Shown: in pieces, positions 23,703-32,985 of the stretch | How positions within the stretch are numbered: position 1 is the stretch's first letter | Layout: every line of letters begins with the position of its first letter | Assembly: GCA_023393115.1 (NCBI GenBank) | Contig: JAEWMS010000062.1 | Span: 1 to 64,000 of the forward strand | Direction of reading: 5' to 3' | Source of the DNA: Bacillota bacterium | GTDB taxonomy: Bacteria; Bacillota; Clostridia; Acetivibrionales; DSM-1351 | Length of the DNA: 64,000 nt | The notes under the pieces: model-generated | The model's input: only the letters and a program-made list of their open reading frames with translations | Told to the model about the DNA's origin: nothing | The model's database searches: none | Made by a program: the position numbers and the translations under genes

Positions 23703-23886
23703 CTTGTATTGTTGACAAGCTATAAATCTATGGCCGTGAAATATCCAAAGTATTTACAATACTTTGAAAGCGCACATGGCCAATTAACCTCCTTTATTCG
23801 CCTCATAGCGATAAAGGATATATTTTAATTACAATTTTGTGGCCACAATGTTGGCTCAAAGCCGTAAAACGGCTTAGGAGGTTAAT
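23703..23886 (+). promoter_or_regulatory. Riboswitch-like leader, copy 1 (unidentified class)
   Basis: The arm ATTAACCTCC (23783-23792) is perfectly complementary to GGAGGTTAAT (23877-23886), which is the ribosome site of the next gene. Between them are TCGC/GCGA (23798-23811) and two mutually exclusive hairpins, GGCT/AGCC (23853-23863) and AAGCCG/CGGCTT (23859-23875). Further upstream are GCTTGT/ACAAGC (23703-23720), AAAGTATT/AATACTTT and GGCCGTG/CAC-GGCC. The region from 23779 to the ATG is closely similar to 43075-43189 before trmB. Such an arrangement fits control of translation by switching the RNA fold. I do not recognise the class. Confidence 0.7.
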
Positions 23887-25086
23887 ATGGGAAAAGCTTT
23901 AATTATTGGCGCGGGCGGAGTTGCAAGTGTTGTAATCCATAAGTGCTGCCAAAACCCTGATGTATTCGAAGAAATATGCATAGCCAGCAGAACAGTTGAA
24001 AAATGCGAGGCTATAAAGGCAAAACTGGATGGAGGAAAAACAAAAATCCAGACAGCTCAGGTTAATGCAGATAATACTGATGAGGTTATTGAACTTATAA
24101 ATAAATTTAAACCGGATATTGTTATAAATGTAGCATTGCCATATCAGGATCTTACAATTATGGATGCGTGTCTCGCGACTAAAGTACATTATCTTGATAC
24201 TGCAAACTACGAGCCGCCCGAGATACCAAAGTTTGAGTATAAATGGCAGTGGGCATATAAAGAAAGGTTTGAAAAAGCAGGTATCATGGCCTTGTTGGGC
24301 AGCGGATTTGATCCGGGTGTAACAAGTGTTTTCTGCGCATATGCCCAAAAGCACTATTTCGATGAGATTCATTACATTGATATAGTTGATGCTAATGCAG
24401 GTGATCATGGTTATCCGTTTGCAACAAACTTTAATCCGGAAATCAATATACGCGAAATTACAGCACCCGGAAGTTATTGGGAGAACGGGCAATGGGTTGA
24501 AACCGAACCGCTGGAACTAAAAAAGGTTTATGATTTACCTGAAATCGGACCTAAGGATATCTATCTGCTGCACCATGAAGAAATTGAATCTTTGGCTGTA
24601 AATATAAAGGGTGTTAAGAGAATAAGATTCTGGATGACCTTTTCGGAAAAATATCTCACGCACCTAAGAGTTCTTGAAAATGTAGGTATGACATCTATTG
24701 AACCTATAGATTTCGAAGGTAAGAAAATAATACCTCTGCAGTTCTTAAAGGCTGTTCTGCCAGATCCGGCTTCACTTGGACCGAGAACAAAGGGTAAGAC
24801 CAATATAGGCTGTATAATTCAAGGTATTAAGGATGGGAAGCCAAGAACCTATTATGTATATAATGTATGTGTCCATGAGGAATGCTATGCTGAAGTTGGC
24901 TCTCAGGCTATATCCTATACTACTGGTGTCCCGGCCATGATTGGAGCTATGATGATGTTAAAGGGAAATTGGATGAAGCCTGGTGTTTATAATGTGGAGG
25001 AATTTGATCCCGATCCATTTATGCATGCCCTTAATAAATGCGGTCTCCCATGGAAAGAGGATTTCTCTCCTTCTCTTTTGGATTAA
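23887..25086 (+). CDS. Carboxynorspermidine/carboxyspermidine dehydrogenase
   Basis: 399 residues, the normal length. N-terminal Rossmann fold, GAGGVASVVIHKC (about 8-20), of the saccharopine-dehydrogenase-like family; ANYEPPEIPKFEYKWQWAYKERFEKAGIMALLGSGFDPGVT is the hallmark central region of CANSDH. It condenses aspartate semialdehyde with a diamine (putrescine or diaminopropane) using NADPH to give carboxyspermidine or carboxynorspermidine. The decarboxylase gene follows after 85 bases, which makes the call firm. The gene is preceded by a consensus promoter and a long leader whose 5' arm can mask its ribosome site, so translation is probably regulated by the leader. No close lysine-pathway partners, so saccharopine dehydrogenase proper is unlikely. 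Confidence 0.92.
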   Translation: MGKALIIGAGGVASVVIHKCCQNPDVFEEICIASRTVEKCEAIKAKLDGGKTKIQTAQVNADNTDEVIELINKFKPDIVINVALPYQDLTIMDACLATKVHYLDTANYEPPEIPKFEYKWQWAYKERFEKAGIMALLGSGFDPGVTSVFCAYAQKHYFDEIHYIDIVDANAGDHGYPFATNFNPEINIREITAPGSYWENGQWVETEPLELKKVYDLPEIGPKDIYLLHHEEIESLAVNIKGVKRIRFWMTFSEKYLTHLRVLENVGMTSIEPIDFEGKKIIPLQFLKAVLPDPASLGPRTKGKTNIGCIIQGIKDGKPRTYYVYNVCVHEECYAEVGSQAISYTTGVPAMIGAMMMLKGNWMKPGVYNVEEFDPDPFMHALNKCGLPWKEDFSPSLLD

Positions 25087-25097
25087 TAAAATATGAG

Positions 25098-25144
25098 TAC
25101 GCCGCTGATTCGCATTTATGCAACGAGGTGAAGCAGCGGCGTAA
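25098..25144 (+). other. 10-bp intercistronic hairpin
   Basis: TACGCCGCTG (from about 25098) pairs with CAGCGGCGTA (ending about 25143). No T run. Probably an RNA-stability or processing element between the two polyamine genes. Confidence 0.5.
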
Positions 25145-25171
25145 AGTTTATTATGAAAGGCGAAACTATCA

Positions 25172-26311
25172 ATGGATATAGATGTAACAAAACTACCGAC
25201 ACCTTGTTATATAGTTGATGAAAGACTATTAATTAAAAATCTTGAAATTCTTGATTCTGTTCAAAAAAGAACCGGCTGTAAAATTCTTCTGGCTCAAAAG
25301 GGCTTTTCAATGCATGCGGTTTATCCTTTGATTGGACAATATCTTAAAGGAGTTACTTCAAGTTCACTTTTCGAAGCAAGACTGGGGTATGAAAAGATGG
25401 GAAAGGAAGTCCACGTATATGCTCCGGCGTATATTGAGGAGGAATTCGATGAACTTCTTAAATACTCGGACCACATAGTATTCAATTCCTTTCATCAATG
25501 GAACAAGTATAAAGGCAAAGTAAAGAATTATCCCGGAAAGAAGATTGAATGCGGGATACGTATAAACCCTGAATACTCAGAACAGGACCATGCCATATAT
25601 GACCCCTGTTCAAACTATTCAAGGCTGGGAGTCACCCTGAGGAACTTCCAGCCAGACCAGCTTGAAGGCGTAGACGGACTCCATTTTCACACCTTGTGTG
25701 AGCAAAACTCTGATGCACTTGAGCATACAGCAAAAGTGGTAGATGAAAAATTCGGCCAGTATATTAAGAATATGAAATGGCTGAATTTAGGCGGGGGACA
25801 TCATATTACAAGACAAGACTATGATATAGAAACACTAATACGCACAATAAAATTCTTCCAGGATAAGTACGGAGTAGAAATTTATCTGGAACCCGGAGAA
25901 GCAATAGCATTAAATACCGGATATCTGGTTGCCAGAGTTCTGGATATAGTGGATAATGAAATGAATATTGCAATCCTTGATACCTCGGCAGCATGCCATA
26001 TGCCCGATGTAATCGAAATGCCTTACAGACCGAACATTATTTCAGCCGGAAAGCCGGGGGAGAAAAACAATACGTACAGACTGGGAGGACATACTTGCCT
26101 GGCGGGGGACATAATCGGGGACTACTCCTTCGACAAGCCTTTGAAACCCGGTGACAGATTGGTATTTTGTGATATGGCTCACTACACCATGGTGAAAAAC
26201 AATACTTTCAACGGTGTTAATCTTCCAGATATAGCGCTCTATAGTGAAAAAGACGGAATAAGAATCGTAAAAAAGTTTGAGTATAGTGATTTTGAGACAA
26301 GATTATCGTAA
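25172..26311 (+). CDS. nspC: Carboxynorspermidine decarboxylase
   Basis: 379 residues, typical for NspC. A fold III PLP enzyme: LLAQKGFSMHAVYPLI (about 36-51) contains the PLP lysine, GVTSSSLFEARLGYEKMGKEVHVYAP follows, GLHFHTLCEQNSDALE (about 168-183) and WLNLGGGHHITR (about 203-214) are hallmarks, and YLEPGEAIALNTGYL and CDMAHYTMVKNNTFNG complete the site. It decarboxylates carboxyspermidine or carboxynorspermidine to spermidine or norspermidine. It lies directly after the dehydrogenase and before a terminator, so the two form the operon. The start has GAAAGGCG before it. With SpeA at 16395 this gives a SAM-decarboxylase-independent route to spermidine, assuming agmatine-to-putrescine enzymes elsewhere. 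Confidence 0.94.
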   Translation: MDIDVTKLPTPCYIVDERLLIKNLEILDSVQKRTGCKILLAQKGFSMHAVYPLIGQYLKGVTSSSLFEARLGYEKMGKEVHVYAPAYIEEEFDELLKYSDHIVFNSFHQWNKYKGKVKNYPGKKIECGIRINPEYSEQDHAIYDPCSNYSRLGVTLRNFQPDQLEGVDGLHFHTLCEQNSDALEHTAKVVDEKFGQYIKNMKWLNLGGGHHITRQDYDIETLIRTIKFFQDKYGVEIYLEPGEAIALNTGYLVARVLDIVDNEMNIAILDTSAACHMPDVIEMPYRPNIISAGKPGEKNNTYRLGGHTCLAGDIIGDYSFDKPLKPGDRLVFCDMAHYTMVKNNTFNGVNLPDIALYSEKDGIRIVKKFEYSDFETRLS

Positions 26312-26343
26312 ATATTGTTTAAATTGAATAATTAATTTTGTAT

Positions 26344-26373
26344 AAACCTAACAAACAAGTTAGGTTTTTTTTA
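26344..26373 (+). terminator. Rho-independent terminator after nspC
   Basis: AACCTAAC pairs with GTTAGGTT around AAACAA, followed by TTTTTTT. Confidence 0.88.
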
Positions 26374-26484
26374 GTCACAAAATTATATGAAGAAGTAAGT
26401 TTTATAAATTAAATTGATTTTCCTTTGATGCTATTATAAATACATAAAGCTAACAAGCTTATATATTAAAGGAGGTAAAGAACA

Positions 26485-27852
26485 ATGAAAAAAGCTATTA
26501 GTAAGGCTATGGCTGCCGGATTAGCAATTGCGATGACACTGTCTATTGCTGCTTGCGGTACGTCAAAAACAGCGGAAACTTCAACCTCAACACCAAGTGC
26601 TGCTCCATCAACTACGGCAGCAGCAGAATCTTCAACTGCAGCACCTGCAGCTGAACCGGTAAAACTGACTCTTTGGCACATTCAGACAACCGAACCTGCC
26701 CCAGCAATTATTCAGGACAGTATTGATCGTTTTACAAAGGACAATCCAAACTATACTGTCGAAGTATCCGCAATGCAGAATGATGCATTCAAAACCAAGA
26801 TTGCAGTTGCAATGGGATCAGATCAAATGCCGGATATATTCCCACACTGGTCAGGTGGACCAATGAACACATATGTTGATTCAAACAAGATAGCTGACTT
26901 GACAACTTACATGAACGAAGGCGGATATAAAGATCGCTTTATGCCTGCTGCTATAAATCAGGCTACATACAAGGATAAAATCTGGGCCGTACCAGTTGAA
27001 AACACATCAGTAGCAATGTTCTTCTACAATAAGGACTTATTTGCTAAGTACAACCTTCAGGTTCCAAAGACAATTACTGAACTTGAAACTGTTGCTGATA
27101 CTTTGAAGAAGAATGGAATAATTCCTTTCTCCTTGGCTAACAAGACTCAGTGGACCGGTTCAATGTATTACATGTACCTTGCTGACCGTTTCGGAGGAGC
27201 TGATGCCTTTAATGCAGCAGCACAACGTACAGGTTCCTTTGAAAACGATGCGTTTACTCAGGCTGGAAACAAGATTCAGGAATGGGTTAAGAAAGAATAC
27301 TTCAATAAAGGCTTCAATGGTCTTGATGAAGATTCCGGACAATCACGTACTCTTCTGTATTCAGAAAAAGCTGCTATGACTCTTATGGGTTCATGGTTCC
27401 TTTCAACTGCTGCAGGTGAAAACAAAGAATTCACCAGCAAAAAGATTGGCTCCTTCCCATTCCCAGCTGCTGATGGCGGAAAAGGTGATCCGAACTCGGT
27501 TGTTGGAACAGTTGGAGATAACTTCTATTCAGTTGCTGCAACTTGTAAAGACGCAGCAGGAGCATTCAAGGCTATAACTTACCTAATAGATGATACAGCT
27601 GTTACTAAGCGTGTAGAAGCAGGAAGAGTTCCTCCTGTAAAAGGTGTAAAGCTTAGCGATCCTCTGCTCCAGGATGTATTAAATGCAGTTGAAAAGGCTC
27701 CTTCAGTTCAATTGTGGTATGACCAGTATCTGCCTGCAGATTTGGCTCAGGTTCACAAGGATACTTCACAAGCTATATTCGGTCTTGCGAAAACTCCTGA
27801 ACAAGTAAACAAAGAAATGGAAGAAGCAGCTAAAAAAGCATTTGGTAAATAA
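26485..27852 (+). CDS. Sugar ABC transporter substrate-binding lipoprotein (CuaA/XuaA-like)
   Basis: 455 residues. Lipoprotein signal with Cys24 (SIAAC) and a Ser/Thr/Ala-rich linker (about 25-57), then a family 1 extracellular solute-binding fold: LTLWHIQTTEPAPAII, MPDIFPHWSGGPM, WAVPVENTSVAMFFYNKDLF and GSWFLSTAA. It captures oligosaccharides or sugars outside the cell for the two permeases downstream. A 14-bp hairpin (27879-27912) between it and the permeases probably raises its transcript level over theirs, as is common. Strong AAAGGAGG site. The nearby second binding protein, kinase and regulator resemble the Cua and Xua systems of Ruminiclostridium cellulolyticum; the actual sugar cannot be told from sequence. 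Confidence 0.9.
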   Translation: MKKAISKAMAAGLAIAMTLSIAACGTSKTAETSTSTPSAAPSTTAAAESSTAAPAAEPVKLTLWHIQTTEPAPAIIQDSIDRFTKDNPNYTVEVSAMQNDAFKTKIAVAMGSDQMPDIFPHWSGGPMNTYVDSNKIADLTTYMNEGGYKDRFMPAAINQATYKDKIWAVPVENTSVAMFFYNKDLFAKYNLQVPKTITELETVADTLKKNGIIPFSLANKTQWTGSMYYMYLADRFGGADAFNAAAQRTGSFENDAFTQAGNKIQEWVKKEYFNKGFNGLDEDSGQSRTLLYSEKAAMTLMGSWFLSTAAGENKEFTSKKIGSFPFPAADGGKGDPNSVVGTVGDNFYSVAATCKDAAGAFKAITYLIDDTAVTKRVEAGRVPPVKGVKLSDPLLQDVLNAVEKAPSVQLWYDQYLPADLAQVHKDTSQAIFGLAKTPEQVNKEMEEAAKKAFGK

Positions 27853-27878
27853 TAATAATTAGTAATAGTCTATTAATA

Positions 27879-27912
27879 ATTGATTGGGTATCACTCACTG
27901 ATACCCATCAAT
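27879..27912 (+). other. Intercistronic hairpin between binding-protein and permease genes
   Basis: ATTGAT-GGGTATCA (27879-27893, one bulged T) pairs with TGATACCC-ATCAAT (27899-27912). The T run after it is weak. It is probably a partial terminator or 3'-end stabiliser. Confidence 0.65.
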
Positions 27913-27984
27913 TATATTTAAAACTTTATTTCCTATAAAATAACCGGTCTGAATTATTCTTATATTCAGAGGGGAGGAGAAACA

Positions 27985-28887
27985 ATGCAAACCACCAAAT
28001 CACTTTATATTCACAGAAAACGCAGCACGGCAATTGCGGCAGCAGTATTCCTTATTCCGGTATTCTTATTTATTTTGATCTTTATAATATATCCTATAGT
28101 TAATTCTTTCTGGTTGAGTCTTCATGATTGGAACGGAATTAGCTCTGACAAGGTTTTTTCTGGATTAGAGAACTGGAAAACACTTGCAACAGATGGTGTC
28201 TTTTACAAGTCTTTTCTTAACAATATAATAATAGTTGTTTTGTCTATAGCAATACAGCTGCCAATTGCAATGGCATTGGCATTCCTGCTGGATACGGGAG
28301 GAAAGAAGCTAAACTTCCTCAAAATGGTTTATTTTGTACCTATGCTGATGTCTTCAGTTGCAGTGGGCTTCCTTTTCAAATATACTTATGACCCACAGTT
28401 CGGATTAATAAGTGCGGTATCCGAATTATTTGGCGGAGAGGGTATGGTAGACCTGCTGGGAAATCCTAAAATCGCCATTTATGCAGTTATCACTGTTATA
28501 TGCTGGCAGTTTATTCCTTTCTATATGGTTTATTTTCTGGCAGCCTTTAGTTCTCTGCCGGAAGAAATATATGAGGCTTCAATAATTGATGGTGCCACTT
28601 ATGGACAATATTTCTGGAGAGTTGCACTGCCAAGTATGAAAGGTTCGGTAAAGAGTGCTGCTGTACTTTCACTTGTCGGTTCATTAAAGTATTTTGATCT
28701 TATATACGTTATGACCCAGGGAGGGCCTAACGGTGCAACTGAGCTTATGGCTACATATATGTACAAAAATGCCTTCCAGACAATGAAAATGGGATATGGT
28801 TCAACAATCGCATCAGGAATGTTTATTGTAATTACATTAATTTCATTGTTAACCCTTAGAGTATTAAACGGAAAGGAGGAGGCGTAA
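27985..28887 (+). CDS. Sugar ABC transporter permease, MalF/UgpA type (CuaB-like)
   Basis: 300 residues with about six membrane helices, first at about 17-40. The cytoplasmic EAA loop is EEIYEASIIDGATYGQYFWRVALP (about 193-216), the contact with the ATPase. The C-terminal segment is short. It forms the channel with the following permease. GGGAGGAG precedes the ATG. No ATPase gene is in the window, so the pair must use a shared MsmK/MsiK-type ATPase coded elsewhere, as is typical of clostridial sugar importers. The stop is directly before the next permease's start. Confidence 0.92.
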   Translation: MQTTKSLYIHRKRSTAIAAAVFLIPVFLFILIFIIYPIVNSFWLSLHDWNGISSDKVFSGLENWKTLATDGVFYKSFLNNIIIVVLSIAIQLPIAMALAFLLDTGGKKLNFLKMVYFVPMLMSSVAVGFLFKYTYDPQFGLISAVSELFGGEGMVDLLGNPKIAIYAVITVICWQFIPFYMVYFLAAFSSLPEEIYEASIIDGATYGQYFWRVALPSMKGSVKSAAVLSLVGSLKYFDLIYVMTQGGPNGATELMATYMYKNAFQTMKMGYGSTIASGMFIVITLISLLTLRVLNGKEEA

Positions 28888-29724
28888 ATGAAGACCAGGA
28901 AAAAAATATCAGTCGGCAAAATAATTGTAGCAATTTTAGCTTTAGCATGGTTGGTAATCGCCGGAGGTCCATTTTACTTTATGGTAATCTCAGCCTTCAA
29001 AGAACAGTTTGAAATACTTACCACAGGAGTTTTTTCTTTACCCAAGGGACTATATTTAGACAACTTTATCGGTGTTATTAAAAGTGAGTTTTATAGATAT
29101 CTTTTGAACAGTACGTTTGTTGTAGCTTTTGCACTGGTACTTATTTTAGTTACATCACTATGTGCGGCTTATCCCTTCTCAAGGTTTAAATTTAAACTTA
29201 ACAAGCCTTTATTCGGACTTGTTGTAGCTGCAATGGCAGTGCCTATACATGTAACTCTTATACCGGTTTTTCAGTTAACTCAAAAAATGCATTTATATGA
29301 TACAATTTTCGCACTAATAGGTCCTTACACCGCCTTTAACCTTCCAATATCAGTGTTCATACTGACAAGTTTTATGGCCGATATACCCAAGGAGCTTGAA
29401 GAGTCTGCTGAAATAGATGGCTGTGGTAAATACAGAACCTTCTTCCATATTATTGCCCCTCTATCAAAGCCCGGTTTGGCAACCTTAGCTATATATAATG
29501 CTGTTAATATGTGGAATGAATTCAGTTTTGCTCTTGTATTGACCCAGTCTGCAAAAAGTAGAACACTTCCGCTGTCCATATGGGAGTTCCAGGGCCAATA
29601 TAATTCCAATGTTCCTATGATTATGGCTGTTTTGACCTTCTGCGCACTTCCTATGATAGTGGCTTTTGCAATTGGCCAGGATAAACTGATCAAGGGTATG
29701 ATGGCGGGAGCTGTTAAAGGGTAA
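28888..29724 (+). CDS. Sugar ABC transporter permease, MalG/UgpE type (CuaC-like)
   Basis: 278 residues, about six membrane helices (first at about 10-32, IIVAILALAWLVIAGGPFYFMVISAFK). The EAA loop is KELEESAEIDGCGKYRTFFHIIAPL (about 171-195). Its ATG immediately follows the preceding stop, with GGAGGAGG overlapping the end of that gene, so the two permeases are translationally coupled and made in equal amounts. It partners the MalF-type permease and the binding protein at 26485. Confidence 0.92.
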   Translation: MKTRKKISVGKIIVAILALAWLVIAGGPFYFMVISAFKEQFEILTTGVFSLPKGLYLDNFIGVIKSEFYRYLLNSTFVVAFALVLILVTSLCAAYPFSRFKFKLNKPLFGLVVAAMAVPIHVTLIPVFQLTQKMHLYDTIFALIGPYTAFNLPISVFILTSFMADIPKELEESAEIDGCGKYRTFFHIIAPLSKPGLATLAIYNAVNMWNEFSFALVLTQSAKSRTLPLSIWEFQGQYNSNVPMIMAVLTFCALPMIVAFAIGQDKLIKGMMAGAVKG

Positions 29725-29865
29725 ATCGAAGCAGACAGAAGGGTAGTAACTATGAGACTGTAAACTTTTTAGTGTTGTTATCTGAATGAAAATATGGTAT
29801 ATATTATTAAAAGTCTGTAGCTATATCTACCGGTTTTATGCCTTTAATATTGCAGGGAGGTCAAC

Positions 29866-31164
29866 GTGAGAAAGATACTTCTGACTCTTATTATACTTAT
29901 AACAGTTCTTCCGATGTCAAGCTGTTTTTATGATAGTCAAATGGGCATGACCACTCAAAGAACTCAAAAAAAGCAGATTACTCTTTACAGTATACAGGGA
30001 GACTCTGCGGTTAATGAGGTTATCGCCGATTCTGTAAATCGTTTTGAGCAAAGCAATAAGAGTTTTGAGGTAGTACACGAACTGATTCCTAATGACCTGT
30101 ATAAAAACAGACTCTCTGTCTGTGTAGCTACCAATCAGATGCCGGATGTTTTTCCAACATGGTCCGGGAGTATACTTAAGGAATACATAAGCATAGGTGG
30201 AGTTGTAAACCTGAACGAATTTATGTACAAGGACAATTACTTCAACAGATTTAATAAAAAAGCAATTGACATGGTAACCGTGAATGAAGGTATATGGGGT
30301 GTTCCGGTAGAGAACATGACGATAGCCTTGATATTTTATAATAAGAATATCTATAAAGGGCTGAATTTATCGGAACCTACCACCTTCGACCAGTTGAAAG
30401 ACAATATAATGATACTTAAAGAACATGGATACATACCTTTTGCCCTTGCCAACAGAACAGCCTGGACGGGTTCCATGTTCTATATGTATTTCGTTGACAG
30501 ACTTGGAGGACCAAAAGTATTTGATAATGCTGCCAACAGAAAAAACAACGGTTCCTTCGACAACGAAGTATTTGTTAAGGCTGGAGAATTGGTACAGGAG
30601 CTGGTAAACCTCGGAGCATTTCCGAAGGGCTTCAACTGGAAGGATGAGGATGCGGGAGATGCCCGAAATCTTTTATATAATGAGTCTGCTGCAATGATTT
30701 TATCCGGTAGTTGGTTTTTAAGTAATGTTAAGTACGAAAGCCCCGAATTTTATGATAAAATAGGTATTTTCCCATTCCCTGTGGTAGAAGGGGGAAGTGG
30801 AAATACTGACAACACCATAGGCACCATGGGGGATAATTTTTATTCTGTTGCAAGTTCCTGCCATTACATAGATGAAGCCTTTGAGCTAATACAATATCTT
30901 ATTGATGATACGGCAGTTCAACAACGTATAAATGCAGGTAAAATCCCACCAGTAAACGATGTGGATATTAAAGACCCGTTGACTAGCGAGGTCTTGAAAT
31001 ATATAAATAAATCACCAAATGTTCAGTTCTGGTATGACCAATACCTTCCTCCAAAGCTTTCAGAAGCCCATTTGACACTTACTAGACAAATTTTTGGAGG
31101 AGAAGACCCTAGACGTGCTGCAAAAAATATGGAGGAAATAACTCTACAGTACTATAATCAATAA
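29866..31164 (+). CDS. Second, sensor-type sugar-binding lipoprotein (CuaD/XuaD-like)
   Basis: 432 residues; lipoprotein signal with Cys20 (PMSSC). It is a full solute-binding protein clearly paralogous to the 26485 protein: MPDVFPTWSGSILKEYIS, WGVPVENMTIALIFYNKNIY, GYIPFALANRTAWTGSMFYMYFVDRLGG and AAMILSGSWFLSNV align block by block. It lacks the long Ser/Ala linker and is placed directly before the kinase gene (12 bases). In R. cellulolyticum the Cua and Xua D proteins bind the sugar and signal to the kinase instead of serving uptake; I infer the same here. Start is GTG 29866 with AGGGAGG upstream. Confidence 0.85.
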   Translation: MRKILLTLIILITVLPMSSCFYDSQMGMTTQRTQKKQITLYSIQGDSAVNEVIADSVNRFEQSNKSFEVVHELIPNDLYKNRLSVCVATNQMPDVFPTWSGSILKEYISIGGVVNLNEFMYKDNYFNRFNKKAIDMVTVNEGIWGVPVENMTIALIFYNKNIYKGLNLSEPTTFDQLKDNIMILKEHGYIPFALANRTAWTGSMFYMYFVDRLGGPKVFDNAANRKNNGSFDNEVFVKAGELVQELVNLGAFPKGFNWKDEDAGDARNLLYNESAAMILSGSWFLSNVKYESPEFYDKIGIFPFPVVEGGSGNTDNTIGTMGDNFYSVASSCHYIDEAFELIQYLIDDTAVQQRINAGKIPPVNDVDIKDPLTSEVLKYINKSPNVQFWYDQYLPPKLSEAHLTLTRQIFGGEDPRRAAKNMEEITLQYYNQ

Positions 31165-31176
31165 AGGGTGACGTAT

Positions 31177-32955
31177 ATGAAGAACTGGTTATTTCAATTT
31201 GCTAAAAATAAATTGCGAAACATGCCTTTCAGATCAAAATTAACCTATTATCTTGTAATAACGATATGCCTAACTGTATTGATTGTGGTAGGCTTTTCTT
31301 ACACTGTAACCAGCCGTTCCATAAAACAACAGGCAAAAGATATGACTATGCTTCAGCTCCAGCAGAACACTTCAAATCTTGAGGACTATCTAAAGAACAT
31401 TGAAAGTACCCCTGATAGTATAGTTACTGACAGCAGTCTGCAGGAGTACCTATCAAAGCCTGACATGGATGGTGTGGATTTCTCTGATACTGTTGATGAT
31501 GTTTACCGTTCAATATCAAACATAATAGGTTCGAAGCGAGATATTTTATATATTGTTCTTTTTAAAGCAGTAGATAACAATGTGCTTTATCTGGGCCCTA
31601 CAAAGGCCGGTCAGGATTCTGACTTTTCAAATATTGCTGGTCTGCTCTCCAAAAACGATATTTCAGGAAGTCCTATCAGGGTTGGCTTCAGACAGGATCC
31701 GGTTCTAAAAAAGAGATATACTCTCACTGTATATCAGCCAATTTTTGATAAGTACAGGATAAAGAGACCCATTGGGATGCTGGGAATATCTGTTACAGAG
31801 GATGTTGTGGCCAGGTTTTATTCTAATACACAAAGGGATCTACCACTAGAAACCTTTATTATGAATGGCCAAGGTACAATTGTTTCACATACAGATAAAA
31901 GTAAAATATCAACTAATGCTCGTCTTGATGAAATACTGGATAAAAAGGACGGTTCAACTGAAATAAACGGAAAGCTCGTAGTTTATAAATATATCAAGGA
32001 TTGGGATTGGTATGTAATAGGAACACTCCCAATAAGTTATCTTCTGAGAGATAACAATGTTATGCTGCTGGCAATACTGATTATAGTTATAGGAACTGTC
32101 TTCCTGGCTTCATTCATATCATTGATATTCAGTAAACATTTATTGCGTCCCTTTAATGATTTGATTTATAGAATGTCCATGGTTTCCAAGGGAGACCTGA
32201 CAACCCGTATAAATCTGTCTGAGCACGGCTACGACTTTGAACAGGTTTCTAAAGGCTTCAATCTGATGGTTGAACAGATAAATGTTCTGATGCAAAGGAT
32301 AGTTGATGAGCAAAAGCAGCTTAAAGAAATTGAGTTTAAAGCTTTGCAGTCACAAATAAACCCTCATTTCCTTTATAACACTCTTGAATCCATACATTGG
32401 CAGGCATTGATGTGCGGGCATCATGAAATTTCCACAATGGTTAAGGCACTTGCCGGCTTCTACAGGATAAGTCTTAGTCGCGGTGAAGCAATAATTCCAT
32501 TAAAGAGCGAGTGGCAACACGTGGAAAATTATCTGACCATTCAGGAAATGAGATATAAAGATAATATGGAAAGTTATATCGATATTTCAGATGACTTTCT
32601 GGAAGTAATGATACCTAAGATGACACTTCAGCCTTTGGTAGAAAACTCCATATACCATGGCTTAAGAGTTAAGCAGTCAAAGGGTTTCATAAAAATAACT
32701 GCAGTCAGAGAAGCGGATGACGTTATTGTAAAGGTTATTGATAATGGGGTCGGTATGATACCTGACCAAATAAAAAGTCTGAACCGTACACTTGAGGATA
32801 ACGATTCAAGTGTAGGTTACGGGGTCAGAAATGTACACAGAAGAATAAAATTGTTTTATGGAAATAAGTACGGTTTGTATTATGAAAGTAACGAGTATGG
32901 TGGTATAACTGTAAATGTAAGATTGCACATTAATCCAGGGGCGTACCTGAAATAA
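31177..32955 (+). CDS. Sensor histidine kinase (YesM type; CuaS/XuaS-like)
   Basis: 592 residues. Membrane helix at about 22-43, an extracytoplasmic sensing domain (about 45-290, Cache-like), second helix at about 294-318, HAMP (about 320-372), and a His_kinase domain with QINPHFLYNTLES around phospho-accepting His397. The ATP-binding part shows PLVENSIYHGL (N-box), DNGVGM and GYGVRNVHRRI. It should sense the ligand-loaded D-type binding protein and phosphorylate the next gene's product. ATG 31177 is chosen, since AAGGGTG lies just before it; the lipoprotein stop is 12 bases upstream. Confidence 0.9.
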   Translation: MKNWLFQFAKNKLRNMPFRSKLTYYLVITICLTVLIVVGFSYTVTSRSIKQQAKDMTMLQLQQNTSNLEDYLKNIESTPDSIVTDSSLQEYLSKPDMDGVDFSDTVDDVYRSISNIIGSKRDILYIVLFKAVDNNVLYLGPTKAGQDSDFSNIAGLLSKNDISGSPIRVGFRQDPVLKKRYTLTVYQPIFDKYRIKRPIGMLGISVTEDVVARFYSNTQRDLPLETFIMNGQGTIVSHTDKSKISTNARLDEILDKKDGSTEINGKLVVYKYIKDWDWYVIGTLPISYLLRDNNVMLLAILIIVIGTVFLASFISLIFSKHLLRPFNDLIYRMSMVSKGDLTTRINLSEHGYDFEQVSKGFNLMVEQINVLMQRIVDEQKQLKEIEFKALQSQINPHFLYNTLESIHWQALMCGHHEISTMVKALAGFYRISLSRGEAIIPLKSEWQHVENYLTIQEMRYKDNMESYIDISDDFLEVMIPKMTLQPLVENSIYHGLRVKQSKGFIKITAVREADDVIVKVIDNGVGMIPDQIKSLNRTLEDNDSSVGYGVRNVHRRIKLFYGNKYGLYYESNEYGGITVNVRLHINPGAYLK

Positions 32956-32985
32956 CTAAGAATGCTGATAGGCGGGTGAAGGATA

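Noticed and set aside
23703..23886. Known riboswitch classes (SAM, lysine, TPP, FMN, cobalamin, c-di-GMP, preQ1, guanidine)
   Set aside because: None of their conserved core sequences is present in either leader.
23899..24492. 197-residue minus-strand frame inside the carboxynorspermidine dehydrogenase gene
   Set aside because: Cysteine- and isoleucine-rich composition, no ribosome site, and full overlap with a well-supported gene.
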